A model generated the notes under the pieces. It was not told the DNA's origin and ran no database searches. It saw only the letters and a program-made list of their open reading frames with translations. Positions 17,584-25,608 of a stretch of 64,000 bases of DNA are shown one piece after another. Position numbers and translations under genes: made by a program. Origin of the DNA: an uncultured Gemmiger sp. (GTDB taxonomy: Bacteria; Bacillota; Clostridia; Oscillospirales; Ruminococcaceae); the NCBI RefSeq assembly GCF_934561205.1, contig NZ_CAKTFU010000005.1, forward strand, positions 110,760-174,759, read 5' to 3'. How positions within the stretch are numbered: the stretch's first letter is position 1; the number at the start of each line of letters is the position of its first letter.

Positions 17584-17928
17584 GTTCCTGTTTTATATTT
17601 GTACATCTTTGCGGGTTTTGTTCGCAGTACCTTTTATGGCACATAACATGGCCTATAATAGAAGTATCGAAGAACTTCTCAGAGGCCATCCGTGCCGAGT
17701 TGCCGGGGCTTGGCTGCGCTGGATATGTAGCGAACAGCCCCTACACCGTGTTGGGTGACTGCCTCAGCGCCGGCAGATTATATGACAAAATTGGGCGGAA
17801 AGCAACCGCCAAGGTCGTGTATGTACTGGAAAATGCCGTTGTCTGCAAGGTCAAACTGAACGGCAGCGAACTCCTGTGCAACAACAATCTCCCACAACCG
17901 GAAACGGCAGCGCCGCAAACTCTGTAAC
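17584..17928 (+). other. Intergenic region with a doubtful small open frame
   Basis: A TATAAT at 17654-17659 lacks a convincing -35. After it, a frame ending at 17927 reads like protein (EAIRAELPGLGCAGYVANS, KIGRKATAKVVYVLEN) but has no ATG; a TTG at 17700 with poor ribosome-site spacing is the best start. It may be a 75-residue gene or the remnant of a larger one. No match is recognised, and the frame is convergent with the nitroreductase. Confidence 0.3.
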
Positions 17929-18453
17929 CTACCACTGCTCAAAATGCACGCGGTTTTCCTCATAGCGATCTTCGCGCGGGGATGTCAGGTCGATGGCGGG
18001 GTAGCCCAGTGCCAGGACAGAATGGGGCACAATATGCTCCGGCAGGGCGAACAGCTTTTGTTGCGCCTGAACCCTATCCATCTGCGGCCAGGTTCCCAGC
18101 CAGACCGCGCCAAGTCCCAGTTCCTGCGCCGCCAGGCAGATATTTTGTGCAGCAATCGCGCCGTCGATGACCCAGTAATCCTGTGCGGGCGGAAATGCAC
18201 GCTGCAAATCGCCGCAAACCAGGATCGCGGCGGCGGCCCCCCGCAACGGCTCGGCCGGGCGGCCGTTGGCATCTGCCATCTGTGTCAACCTGCCGCGGTC
18301 CGTCACGACCACGAACGACCAGTCTCTTGCATTGACACAGCTTGGCCCACTCATGGCAGCCTGCAAGAGTTGGTGCAGCTTTTCCGATTCGATCGGTTTG
18401 TCGATAAATTTCCGACAGCTGCGTCGGGTAAGTATCGCTTGCTGTGTATTCAT
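17929..18453 (-). CDS. Nitroreductase-family FMN protein
   Basis: 174 residues. The N-terminal RRSCRKFIDKPI and the central GAVWLGTWP are nitroreductase signatures; the Arg-rich start contacts the FMN phosphate. These enzymes reduce flavins, nitro groups or quinones with NAD(P)H. The ATG has a near-perfect AAGGAGATA site. Its start overlaps the stop of the MFS gene by four bases, so both come from one message. The substrate is unknown. Confidence 0.88.
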   Translation of the reverse strand: MNTQQAILTRRSCRKFIDKPIESEKLHQLLQAAMSGPSCVNARDWSFVVVTDRGRLTQMADANGRPAEPLRGAAAAILVCGDLQRAFPPAQDYWVIDGAIAAQNICLAAQELGLGAVWLGTWPQMDRVQAQQKLFALPEHIVPHSVLALGYPAIDLTSPREDRYEENRVHFEQW

Positions 18454-19628
18454 TCGGATATCTCCTTCCTTGAAATCGTTTTCAGCAGCCTTTCGTGCAT
18501 CGTGCCCATGAGCAGCAGCAGCCCCAACAGGTAGAACGGATACAGGGCAATGGTCGTATGGTTGGCAATCACGCCGAACAGCGGTGCCATCAGGCAGTTG
18601 CCGATGTAGGCGCTTGCCATCTGCACGCCGATAATCGCCTGAGATTTGTCGGCCCCAAAGTAATGCGGCGTGGCATGTATCACGCTGGGGTAAATCGGCG
18701 CACAGCCAAGACCGACCACGATCAGACCAGCCAGCGTCACATTTTCCCCAAGCGGCAGCAAAAGCACCGCCAAGCCGATGGTAATAATGGCCACACCCAT
18801 GCGGATCATCTGCGAATCATTCAGCTTTAAGGTCAAAAATCCGCAGAGCGCCCGTCCCACCGTGATTCCGACATAAAACAGACCGGCAAAGCCCGCAGCG
18901 GTTTCGGGTGCGATGCCTTTGTATAGAACCAGATAACTGCCGGCCCACAAACCGGCTGTCTGTTCCAAAGCACAGTAACAGAAGAACATGACCAGCACCT
19001 GCCTTACCCCCGGCACGCGCAAAATTTGCGGCAGCGTCAGCGCACGGGACGGAGTTTCCGGCTCGTCGGTGTCTGCAGCGGCGTGCGGTTTCCAAAGCGG
19101 CAGGCTCAGGAAAATGATGACCGTCAGCACAAGCTGGATGACGCTGATAATGCGGTATCCGGCATGCCAGCCCCAGTTGCGGGACAGTGCCGCCCCCATG
19201 ATGTACGGCCCCACCGAGGCCCCCACGCCCCACATGCAATGCAGCCAGCTCATGTGGCGGCTGGCGAAGTGGAGCGCCACATAGTTATTGAGTGCCGCGT
19301 CCACACTGCCGGCGCCCAGACCATACGGCACCGCCCACAGGCAAAGTGCCCAAAAGGAGTTGCTGACGGAAAATCCAAACAGTGCCAGTGCCGTCAAGCC
19401 TACACTGGCTGCTGTCACAGCCCCCGCGCCGAAACGGCGGGTCAGGCGGTCGCTTTGCAGACTGGAAATCACCGTTCCCACCGAGATGATGCAGAAAATC
19501 ACCCCCGAATAGGAAATCGGCACGCCAAATCCCTGATACACGGACGGCCAGACTGCCCCCAGCAGGGAGTCCGGCAGGCCCAGACTGATAAAAGAAAGAT
19601 AAATTACTGCCAGGAGCAGATGGATCAT
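18450..19628 (-). CDS. MFS transporter
   Basis: 392 residues, 12 predicted helices. The loop between helices 2 and 3 (SDRLTRRFGAG) is the MFS A-motif. The sequence resembles the FucP/sugar-efflux-like branch (ALNNYVALHFASRHMSWLH). AAGGGAGA lies before the ATG. It is translationally coupled to the nitroreductase after it, so the pair may handle one compound, imported or expelled; which is not evident. Confidence 0.87.
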   Translation of the reverse strand: MIHLLLAVIYLSFISLGLPDSLLGAVWPSVYQGFGVPISYSGVIFCIISVGTVISSLQSDRLTRRFGAGAVTAASVGLTALALFGFSVSNSFWALCLWAVPYGLGAGSVDAALNNYVALHFASRHMSWLHCMWGVGASVGPYIMGAALSRNWGWHAGYRIISVIQLVLTVIIFLSLPLWKPHAAADTDEPETPSRALTLPQILRVPGVRQVLVMFFCYCALEQTAGLWAGSYLVLYKGIAPETAAGFAGLFYVGITVGRALCGFLTLKLNDSQMIRMGVAIITIGLAVLLLPLGENVTLAGLIVVGLGCAPIYPSVIHATPHYFGADKSQAIIGVQMASAYIGNCLMAPLFGVIANHTTIALYPFYLLGLLLLMGTMHERLLKTISRKEISE

Positions 19629-19703
19629 TTTGTATACTCTCCCTTAACTAAGACTACAATGTGAGGAACAACAAACGGCAAGACTTCCCTGCGCATTGGC
19701 AGT

Positions 19704-19732
19704 ATTATATCACAGATTTCCTGATTGTGCGA
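19704..19732 (-). promoter_or_regulatory. Promoter of the MFS/nitroreductase operon
   Basis: On the minus strand an extended -10, TGATATAAT, has its TATAAT at 19704-19709; the -35 (TCGCAC at 17 bp) is weak, as is common with extended -10 promoters. Confidence 0.6.
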
Positions 19733-19751
19733 TAGTGTTTTCCTGCTGCAC

Positions 19752-19790
19752 ACAAAAAAGAAAATCGGCAGGGCGCAAAGCCCTGTCGAT
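19752..19790 (-). terminator. Terminator of the second YitT gene
   Basis: ATCGACAGGGC pairs with GCCCTGCCGAT (one G-U pair), followed on the minus strand by a T-rich run interrupted by a single C. Confidence 0.88.
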
Positions 19791-19802
19791 AGTTTGGCGG
19801 CA

Positions 19803-20474
19803 TCAGAACTCGGATTGCTGTTGCGCCATCTTAGATTTATTGGATGCAGGAAACTCAAATTCCTTCACCCAGTCGATCAGGTAGGAGGAAATTGTGACGG
19901 TGACCAGCGAAAACGCAATGCGCATCACGGGGATATAACTCAACGAGAGCAGCAAAACGACCAAGTCGGTAAACAGATACGAGCGCGACAGCCGACATTT
20001 TGTGATATGGGAAATCGACAGCGCCAGCGCATCGTCACCGCCGCTGGAGCCGCCCTGACGAATGATCAACCCCACGCCGATACCGACAAACAACCCGCCC
20101 AGCACAACCGCCGCCAGCGGGTACTCCGACAAATCGGGCAGCATCGGCGGGAACTGCTCCCATACCTTATAAAAACCGGATACAAACAGCGTAGAGATGA
20201 TGGATATCTTGATAAAGCCGCCGCCCAGATACTTATAAGCCAAAAGATAGCAGGCAATGTCCAGCACCGGCGTAATGTAGGCAGGTGAAAATTTGCACCA
20301 GTGCTCGACAAAAAGCATCAGGCCGATCACGCCGCCCTCGGTAATATGGGTGCGCTGGTGGATATTGTGGATGCCAAAGGTGCATATCATGGCACCCAGC
20401 ATAATAAGCAAAATCTTTTTCAGGGTAAGCCCTTCTGTCAGCTTAGCCCAAAGCTCGGAAACGCGGGATTTCAA
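19803..20474 (-). CDS. YitT-family membrane protein without DUF2179
   Basis: 223 residues from a TTG at 20474, with AAGGAGG nine bases upstream. About five or six helices; TEGGVIGL and RQGGSSGGDDALAL are the paired glycine-rich YitT motifs. Unlike the copy at 16678, it lacks the C-terminal DUF2179 domain. It diverges from a MerR regulator across a 19-bp-spacer promoter, so its expression is probably switched by that regulator. Confidence 0.87.
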   Translation of the reverse strand: MKSRVSELWAKLTEGLTLKKILLIMLGAMICTFGIHNIHQRTHITEGGVIGLMLFVEHWCKFSPAYITPVLDIACYLLAYKYLGGGFIKISIISTLFVSGFYKVWEQFPPMLPDLSEYPLAAVVLGGLFVGIGVGLIIRQGGSSGGDDALALSISHITKCRLSRSYLFTDLVVLLLSLSYIPVMRIAFSLVTVTISSYLIDWVKEFEFPASNKSKMAQQQSEF

Positions 20475-20515
20475 TCTGTGTGTCCTCCTTGTTCAATGAC
20501 CACTTATATGCTATA

Positions 20516-20546
20516 ATTATAAACTATATAGTAACTATAAAGTCAA
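20516..20546 (-). promoter_or_regulatory. MerR-type promoter with 19-bp spacer and internal dyad
   Basis: On the minus strand TTGACT (20541-20546) and TATAAT (20516-20521) are 19 bp apart, too far for unaided polymerase. The spacer contains the dyad TATAGT-A-ACTATA (20527-20539). This is the classic target of MerR activators, which twist the DNA to realign the boxes. It faces the YitT gene; the MerR gene starts 10 bp away on the other strand. Confidence 0.82.
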
Positions 20547-20555
20547 GGAGTTTTC

Positions 20556-21380
20556 ATGAAAAACCTGTTTTCTGTCGGTGAGCTGTCAAACTTGCAGAAC
20601 ATTTCCCGCCAGACTTTAATTTTTTACGACAAAATCGGGCTTTTTCGCCCGGCCTATGTGGACCCGCAAAACGGTTACCGCTATTACAGTGCCGCCCAGC
20701 TGGATTCTTTGGATACCATCTGCATCATGAAGAAAATCGGCTTTTCACTGGATGAGATCAAGACATACCTGAAAGAATACACGCTGGACACCTCCCTTGT
20801 CGCCCTGCGCAGGCAGCTGACCATCATTGAACGCCAAATTCAGGATCTGCAGGTCATAAAAAGCCGTGTCGAACACCGCTGCCTGCAGCTGGAACAATCG
20901 GCCTCCATCCGTGACAAAATTGCCGATGTATCAGTCCAAACCGCCAAACAGCAAACCATCCTGCTTCAGGAAGTTGCCGCCCCCTACACCCTGGAGATGG
21001 TCAGCGTGGCGACAAAACAATGCTTTGTGCGCTCTTTCAGGGAACGGTTGCCGGTTTTCTTTCAAAGCGGAGCCATCGTGCCGCTGTCGCGCATCCGACA
21101 GGGACAGTATACCCTGGCCTCCCATGCGTTTTTGCCCATTGAAAACTGCCCTGCCGCCGGTGTTGTCGAGCTGCCTGCCGGGCCGTGTGTAGTCACCTAC
21201 CACACGGGGGATTATCCATCCATCGGCATTGCGTATGAGCGCATTTTGGCATATTGCCGTGAGCATCAGCTGCGCATCATCTCCGATTCCTACGAATTTG
21301 CCCTGACCGACTATTTATCCACCGGAGATGAGACCGAATATATCACAAAGATCCTGTTCTATGTCGAGGATGCACAATAA
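20556..21380 (+). CDS. MerR-family regulator with GyrI-like effector domain
   Basis: 274 residues. An N-terminal MerR winged helix (FSVGELSNLQNISRQTLIFYD, NGYRYYS) leads into a long coiled-coil dimer helix (~80-120) and a C-terminal GyrI-like small-molecule domain (VELPAGPCVVTYHTGDY). That is the BmrR-type arrangement that senses hydrophobic or cationic drugs. CAAGGAG precedes the ATG. Target: probably its own gene and the divergent YitT gene. Confidence 0.9.
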   Translation: MKNLFSVGELSNLQNISRQTLIFYDKIGLFRPAYVDPQNGYRYYSAAQLDSLDTICIMKKIGFSLDEIKTYLKEYTLDTSLVALRRQLTIIERQIQDLQVIKSRVEHRCLQLEQSASIRDKIADVSVQTAKQQTILLQEVAAPYTLEMVSVATKQCFVRSFRERLPVFFQSGAIVPLSRIRQGQYTLASHAFLPIENCPAAGVVELPAGPCVVTYHTGDYPSIGIAYERILAYCREHQLRIISDSYEFALTDYLSTGDETEYITKILFYVEDAQ

Positions 21381-21414
21381 GCATCGACCCACACAGCAAA
21401 TTTAGCCCCTGCCA

Positions 21415-21443
21415 TTTACACAGCTGCTGTCTTGCGCTATACT
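21415..21443 (+). promoter_or_regulatory. Promoter of the cysteine hydrolase gene
   Basis: TTTACA (21415-21420), 17-bp spacer, TATACT (21438-21443). Confidence 0.78.
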
Positions 21444-21482
21444 GGTAGTAATCTACTTTATTATATAAAGGAGCATACAATC

Positions 21483-22058
21483 ATGAGCGATAGCAAAATC
21501 ATCATCGACATTGTGGTCGATGTGCAAAAGGACTTTATCACAGGGGCCTTGGCCAACGAACAGGCACAGGCCAACGTGTCGCATCTGGCACAAACTGCCC
21601 AAGACCACGCCCGCGAGGGGCACTGGATGTTCTTTACGCGCGACACCCACCACGACAATTATCTGACCACCCGTGAAGGCCGCCACCTGCCCGTTGCGCA
21701 CTGCATTGAGGGTGAGGACGGCTGGAACCTGGCCGCGGAGCTGGAATCCGCGATGGCCGACACTGAGCCTGTCGTCTGCCGCATTATCGACAAGCCGACC
21801 TTTGGCAGCTATATGCTGCCCGGCGATATTCTGGACGAACTGATGGCTCACAACAAGAGCGTGGAGGACATTGAAAAATTTGTTGTCTACGGCTACTGCA
21901 CCGATATCTGCGTCATCAGCAATGCCATGGTTCTGCGCGCCGCCTTCCCCGAAACTGAAATCGAGATTCAGGCTGATTGCTGCGCCGGTGTAACACCGCA
22001 AACCCATCAAACCGCATTGGATGCCATGCAGGCCTGCCAGTTTACGATCGTTTCGTAA
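21483..22058 (+). CDS. Isochorismatase-family cysteine hydrolase, nicotinamidase-like
   Basis: 191 residues. The catalytic triad of the family is intact: Asp13 (VVDVQKDF), Lys104 (IIDKPTFGS) and Cys143 (YCTDICV). Asp54 and His56 in RDTHHD fit the metal site of nicotinamidases. The ATG at 21483 follows AAAGGAG; the -10 box at 21438 rules out the upstream in-frame ATG. It may convert nicotinamide to nicotinate for NAD salvage, but other amidase roles are possible. Monocistronic. Confidence 0.85.
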   Translation: MSDSKIIIDIVVDVQKDFITGALANEQAQANVSHLAQTAQDHAREGHWMFFTRDTHHDNYLTTREGRHLPVAHCIEGEDGWNLAAELESAMADTEPVVCRIIDKPTFGSYMLPGDILDELMAHNKSVEDIEKFVVYGYCTDICVISNAMVLRAAFPETEIEIQADCCAGVTPQTHQTALDAMQACQFTIVS

Positions 22059-22085
22059 GAGAAACCCGGAAAAATACACATGCCA

Positions 22086-22116
22086 AACGTCTTTCTCCTG
22101 CGGAAAGGCGTTTTTT
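22086..22116 (+). terminator. Terminator after the cysteine hydrolase
   Basis: AACGTCTTTC pairs with GAAAGGCGTT (one G-U) and runs into six T residues. Confidence 0.8.
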
Positions 22117-22215
22117 CATTTGACGGATATTGCAGTAAAATTCTTACAAAAGAATTACAACCAAACCACGATCCATCGACAAGATAATCCTTTTCCTCTG
22201 CCGCATACCGCAAAA

Positions 22216-22229
22216 CGGAACCGTTTCCA
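22216..22229 (+). promoter_or_regulatory. Upstream LacI-type operator
   Basis: CGGAACCGTTTCCA matches the downstream palindrome at 22367 in 12 of 14 positions. It lies 151 bp upstream of it, a distance compatible with DNA looping by a tetrameric LacI-family protein. Confidence 0.55.
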
Positions 22230-22348
22230 TCTAAATTGTAACCTTTTTTGGAAGATATAGCCAAATTCAGACATTGCCATTCGTGCAAAGCCACAAAATT
22301 GGTTAAAATAAACATTTTTCCCTTGATTTTTCAGTGGAATAGGTGTAT

Positions 22349-22380
22349 TATAATGTCAATCCGAAGCGGAAACGTTTCCG
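22349..22380 (+). promoter_or_regulatory. Maltodextrin ABC operon -10 box and main LacI-type operator
   Basis: TATAAT at 22349-22354 (upstream TTGATT at a loose 20 bp) is followed by the perfect 14-bp palindrome CGGAAACGTTTCCG at 22367-22380, just after the expected start point. It is the form bound by LacI/MalR/CcpA regulators; a LacI gene lies in the same operon. Confidence 0.75.
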
Positions 22381-22433
22381 ATGCAATTCCAAGTTCATGT
22401 ATCCAATGTTTTTCTTTAGAAGGAGGAAAAACC

Positions 22434-23789
22434 ATGAAAACCAAGAAAACTTTGTCCCTGACCCTCGCGGCCGCCATGACCGCCGGTCTGCTGGTCGGCT
22501 GCGGCGGTGGCGCTGCCAGCTCCAGCACCCCCGCTGCTTCCAGTGACGCCCCTGCTTCCAGCACCGCTGCCCCCGCTGCCCCCGCAGCCGCCGGCAAGGT
22601 CTACTACCTGAACTTCAAGCCCGAACAGGATGAAGCCTGGCAGAAGCTGGCCGCCACCTACACCGAGGAGACCGGCGTTCCCGTAACCGTCGTTACCGCC
22701 GCCTCCGGCCAGTACGAAACCACCCTGATGAGCGAGATGGCCAAGAGTGACGCCCCCACCCTGTTCCAGGTCAACGGCCCTGTCGGTCTGGCCAGCTGGA
22801 AAGACTACTGCTACGACCTGTCCGGCACTCCCTTTGCCGGTGAGCTGACCAGCGACACCTACTCCCTGAAGGACGGCGACGCCACCCTGGGCATCGGTTA
22901 CGTTATCGAGAGCTACGGCCTGATCACCAACAAGACCCTGCTCGAGCAGGCCGGCTACAAGGCCGAGGACATCAAGAGCTTTGACGACCTGAAGAAGGTT
23001 GCCGAGGACATCACCGCCCGCAAGGACGAGCTGGGCTTTGCTGCCTTCACCTCCGCCGGTATGGACGGTTCCTCTGACTGGCGCTTCAAGACCCACCTTG
23101 CCAACCTGCCCATCTACTTTGAGTATCAGGCAGACGGCATCTCCTCTACCGATGCCATCAAGGGCACCTACCTCGACAACTACAAGAACATCTTTGATCT
23201 GTACATCAACAACTCCACCTGCGATCCCGCCGAGTTGGCAGGCAAGACCGGCGATGACAGCCGCAACGAGTTCCTGAACAAAGAGGCCGTCTTCTTCCAG
23301 AACGGTTCTTGGGAGTACAACAACCTCGTCGGCGAGGACAAGCCCTTCACCGATGACGACCTGACCATGCTGCCCATCTACATTGGCGTCGGCGACGAAG
23401 CCAACCAGGGCCTGTGCACCGGCACCGAGAACTACTGGTGCGTCAACAAGGAAGCCAGCGCCGACGACATTCAGGCTACGCTGGACTTCATGTACTGGTG
23501 CGTCACCTCTGAGGAAGGCACCACTGCCATGGCAAACGACATGGGCTTTGTTATCCCCTTCAAGAAGGCTGTCGAGTCCCCCAACCTGTTCGTCAAGGTT
23601 GACAACGCTATGACCGCCGCCGGCAAGACCCCTGTGGCCTGGAACTTCTCCACCATGCCTTCCGAGAACTGGAAGAACGGTGTGGGTTCTGCCCTGACCG
23701 CTTACGCTGCCGGTACCGGCACTTGGGACGCTGTTGTCACCGCTTTCGTCGATGGCTGGGCTACCGAGGCTGCTCTGAACGCCGCCTAA
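22434..23789 (+). CDS. ABC sugar importer, maltodextrin-type solute-binding lipoprotein
   Basis: 451 residues. Lipobox LLVGC gives lipidated Cys23, then a long Ala/Ser/Pro linker before the family-1 binding fold (FKPEQDEAWQKLAATY, MLPIYIGVGDEANQG). A strong AAGGAGG site sets the start at 22434. The operon continues with two permeases, a LacI regulator and 4-alpha-glucanotransferase, so maltose or maltooligosaccharides are the likely ligand. The gene is far enough upstream of the permeases for a hairpin to intervene. Confidence 0.9.
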   Translation: MKTKKTLSLTLAAAMTAGLLVGCGGGAASSSTPAASSDAPASSTAAPAAPAAAGKVYYLNFKPEQDEAWQKLAATYTEETGVPVTVVTAASGQYETTLMSEMAKSDAPTLFQVNGPVGLASWKDYCYDLSGTPFAGELTSDTYSLKDGDATLGIGYVIESYGLITNKTLLEQAGYKAEDIKSFDDLKKVAEDITARKDELGFAAFTSAGMDGSSDWRFKTHLANLPIYFEYQADGISSTDAIKGTYLDNYKNIFDLYINNSTCDPAELAGKTGDDSRNEFLNKEAVFFQNGSWEYNNLVGEDKPFTDDDLTMLPIYIGVGDEANQGLCTGTENYWCVNKEASADDIQATLDFMYWCVTSEEGTTAMANDMGFVIPFKKAVESPNLFVKVDNAMTAAGKTPVAWNFSTMPSENWKNGVGSALTAYAAGTGTWDAVVTAFVDGWATEAALNAA

Positions 23790-23826
23790 TCGGTTAAACA
23801 ATTCCTGCATAGAATCACCGATCAAC

Positions 23827-23856
23827 GGGGCGGGCGAGATTCGCCCGCCCCGCTTT
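23827..23856 (+). terminator. Partial terminator between binding protein and permeases
   Basis: An 11-bp GC-only-class stem (23827-23837 with 23841-23851) and a short T run make a probable attenuating terminator that lets only part of transcription reach the permease genes. Confidence 0.7.
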
Positions 23857-23883
23857 TATTTGAAAAAATGGGGGAGCTTTTCC

Positions 23884-24735
23884 ATGGAAAAAGCCATAAA
23901 ACGCTACTGGCCCGTGTTTGTGCTGCCGACCCTGATTGCCTTTATCATCGGCTTTGTATGGCCGTTTATCTGGGGCGCCGGGTTGTCCTTCTGCAAATTC
24001 ACGACCGTAAAAAATGTGTCCTTTGTGGGACTCAGCAACTATAAAATGATTTGGTCCGACGCCACGTTTATGCATGCGTTCTGGTTCACCGCTGCCTTTA
24101 CCGTGGTGTCCACCGTGCTCATCAACGTGCTTGCCTTTGGCATTGCCCTGCTGTTGACCCGCGGTATGCGCGGCACCAACGTGTTCCGCACCGTGTTCTT
24201 CCTGCCGAACCTGATCGGCGGCATCGTTCTGGGCTACATCTGGCAGATCCTGCTCAACGGCCTTTTGACCGCATGGGGCAAGCCGCTGCTGGCGCTGAAC
24301 GCCACCTACGGTTTCTGGGGCCTGATCATCCTGATGTGCTGGCAGCAGATCGGTTATATGATGATCATCTACATTGCCGGCTTGCAGAATGTTCCCACCG
24401 ACCTGATCGAGGCTGCACGCATCGACGGCGCAACCTCCCGCCAGATTCTGTTCAAGATCAAGATCCCCATGGTCATGCCCAGTGTTACCATCTGCACCTT
24501 CCTGACCCTGACCAACTCCTTCAAGCTGTTCGACCAGAACCTGTCCCTGACTGCCGGCGAGCCTGCCAAGCAGTCCATGATGCTGGCGTACAACATTTAC
24601 GACACCTTCTACGCCCGTTCGGGACCCCAGTGGAAGGGCATCGGCCAGGCCAAGGCCGTGGTATTCTTCCTGTTTGTGGTGGTCATTTCCCTGATTCAGC
24701 TGCAGGCAACACGTTCTAAGGAGGTACAGCAATAA
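23884..24735 (+). CDS. ABC sugar importer, MalF-type permease
   Basis: 283 residues, six predicted helices and the coupling loop EAARIDGATSRQILFKIKIP. The ATG at 23884 follows GGGGGAG; an upstream in-frame ATG at 23860 precedes that site. Its stop overlaps the next ATG by one base. Confidence 0.9.
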   Translation: MEKAIKRYWPVFVLPTLIAFIIGFVWPFIWGAGLSFCKFTTVKNVSFVGLSNYKMIWSDATFMHAFWFTAAFTVVSTVLINVLAFGIALLLTRGMRGTNVFRTVFFLPNLIGGIVLGYIWQILLNGLLTAWGKPLLALNATYGFWGLIILMCWQQIGYMMIIYIAGLQNVPTDLIEAARIDGATSRQILFKIKIPMVMPSVTICTFLTLTNSFKLFDQNLSLTAGEPAKQSMMLAYNIYDTFYARSGPQWKGIGQAKAVVFFLFVVVISLIQLQATRSKEVQQ

Positions 24736-25583
24736 TGGGTGCTACCAAAAAAGACCGCCGCATCAACGCGGTATTGTCGGTCGTTCTGGGTATCCTGTGC
24801 GTAGCATGGATGTACCCGGTGTTCATGATTCTGATGAACTCCTTAAAGACCGAGCGAGCCATAACGACCACCCGCGCCTTCGAGCTGCCCAGCGTCGACA
24901 CCTTTGTGGGCTTAAAAAATTACATTTACGGCATTCAGGAGATGGACTTTTTGTCCTCCTTCTGGTATAGTTTTGTCATTACCATCAGCTCCGTGGTGCT
25001 GATCCTGCTCTGCTGCTCGATGTGCGCCTGGTACATCACCCGCGTGCAGGGCGTGCTGTCCAAGGGAATGTACTATCTGTGCGTATTCAGCATGATCGTT
25101 CCGTTCCAGATGGTTATGTTCACCCTTGCCAAGACCGCTGACACCCTGAAGCTCAACAACCCCTACAACATCTGCATCATCTACCTGGGATTCGGCGCAG
25201 GTCTGGCCGTGTTTATGTTCACCGGCTTTGTCAAGAGTATGCCCATCGCCATTGAGGAGGCCGCCATGATCGACGGCTGCAACCCCCTGCAGATTTTCTT
25301 CCTGGTGGTCTGCCCGATCCTGAAGCCCACGATGATCTCCACCGCTATTCTGGAGACCATGTGGGTGTGGAACGACTACCTGCTGCCCACGCTGGTGCTG
25401 GATATCAAGGTGTATCGTACCATCCCGATGGCCATCCAGTATTTCCGCGGCAGCTACGGCAAGGTGGAGATGGCCCCCATGATGGCCTGCATTATGATCA
25501 CGGTTCTGCCGGTCATCGTGCTGTACCTTCTCTGCCAGAAGTACATCATCGATGGCGTTGTCGCCGGTGCTGTGAAGGGCTGA
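24735..25583 (+). CDS. ABC sugar importer, MalG-type permease
   Basis: 282 residues and six predicted helices, with the coupling loop EEAAMIDGCNPLQIFFLVVCP. It is translationally coupled (TAATG) to the preceding permease. No ATPase gene follows, so a shared MsmK-like ATPase is again implied. Confidence 0.9.
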   Translation: MGATKKDRRINAVLSVVLGILCVAWMYPVFMILMNSLKTERAITTTRAFELPSVDTFVGLKNYIYGIQEMDFLSSFWYSFVITISSVVLILLCCSMCAWYITRVQGVLSKGMYYLCVFSMIVPFQMVMFTLAKTADTLKLNNPYNICIIYLGFGAGLAVFMFTGFVKSMPIAIEEAAMIDGCNPLQIFFLVVCPILKPTMISTAILETMWVWNDYLLPTLVLDIKVYRTIPMAIQYFRGSYGKVEMAPMMACIMITVLPVIVLYLLCQKYIIDGVVAGAVKG

Positions 25584-25608
25584 TTTTAACCGAAAGAAGG
25601 CTTTGCCC

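Noticed and set aside
22367..22380. Pure CcpA catabolite-response site
   Set aside because: The palindrome resembles a cre site, but a LacI gene in the same operon and a second copy upstream make the local repressor the simpler reading; CcpA binding is not excluded.
22416..23825. 469-codon open frame on the minus strand
   Set aside because: Antisense to the sugar-binding lipoprotein; Gly/Val-rich composition without domains.
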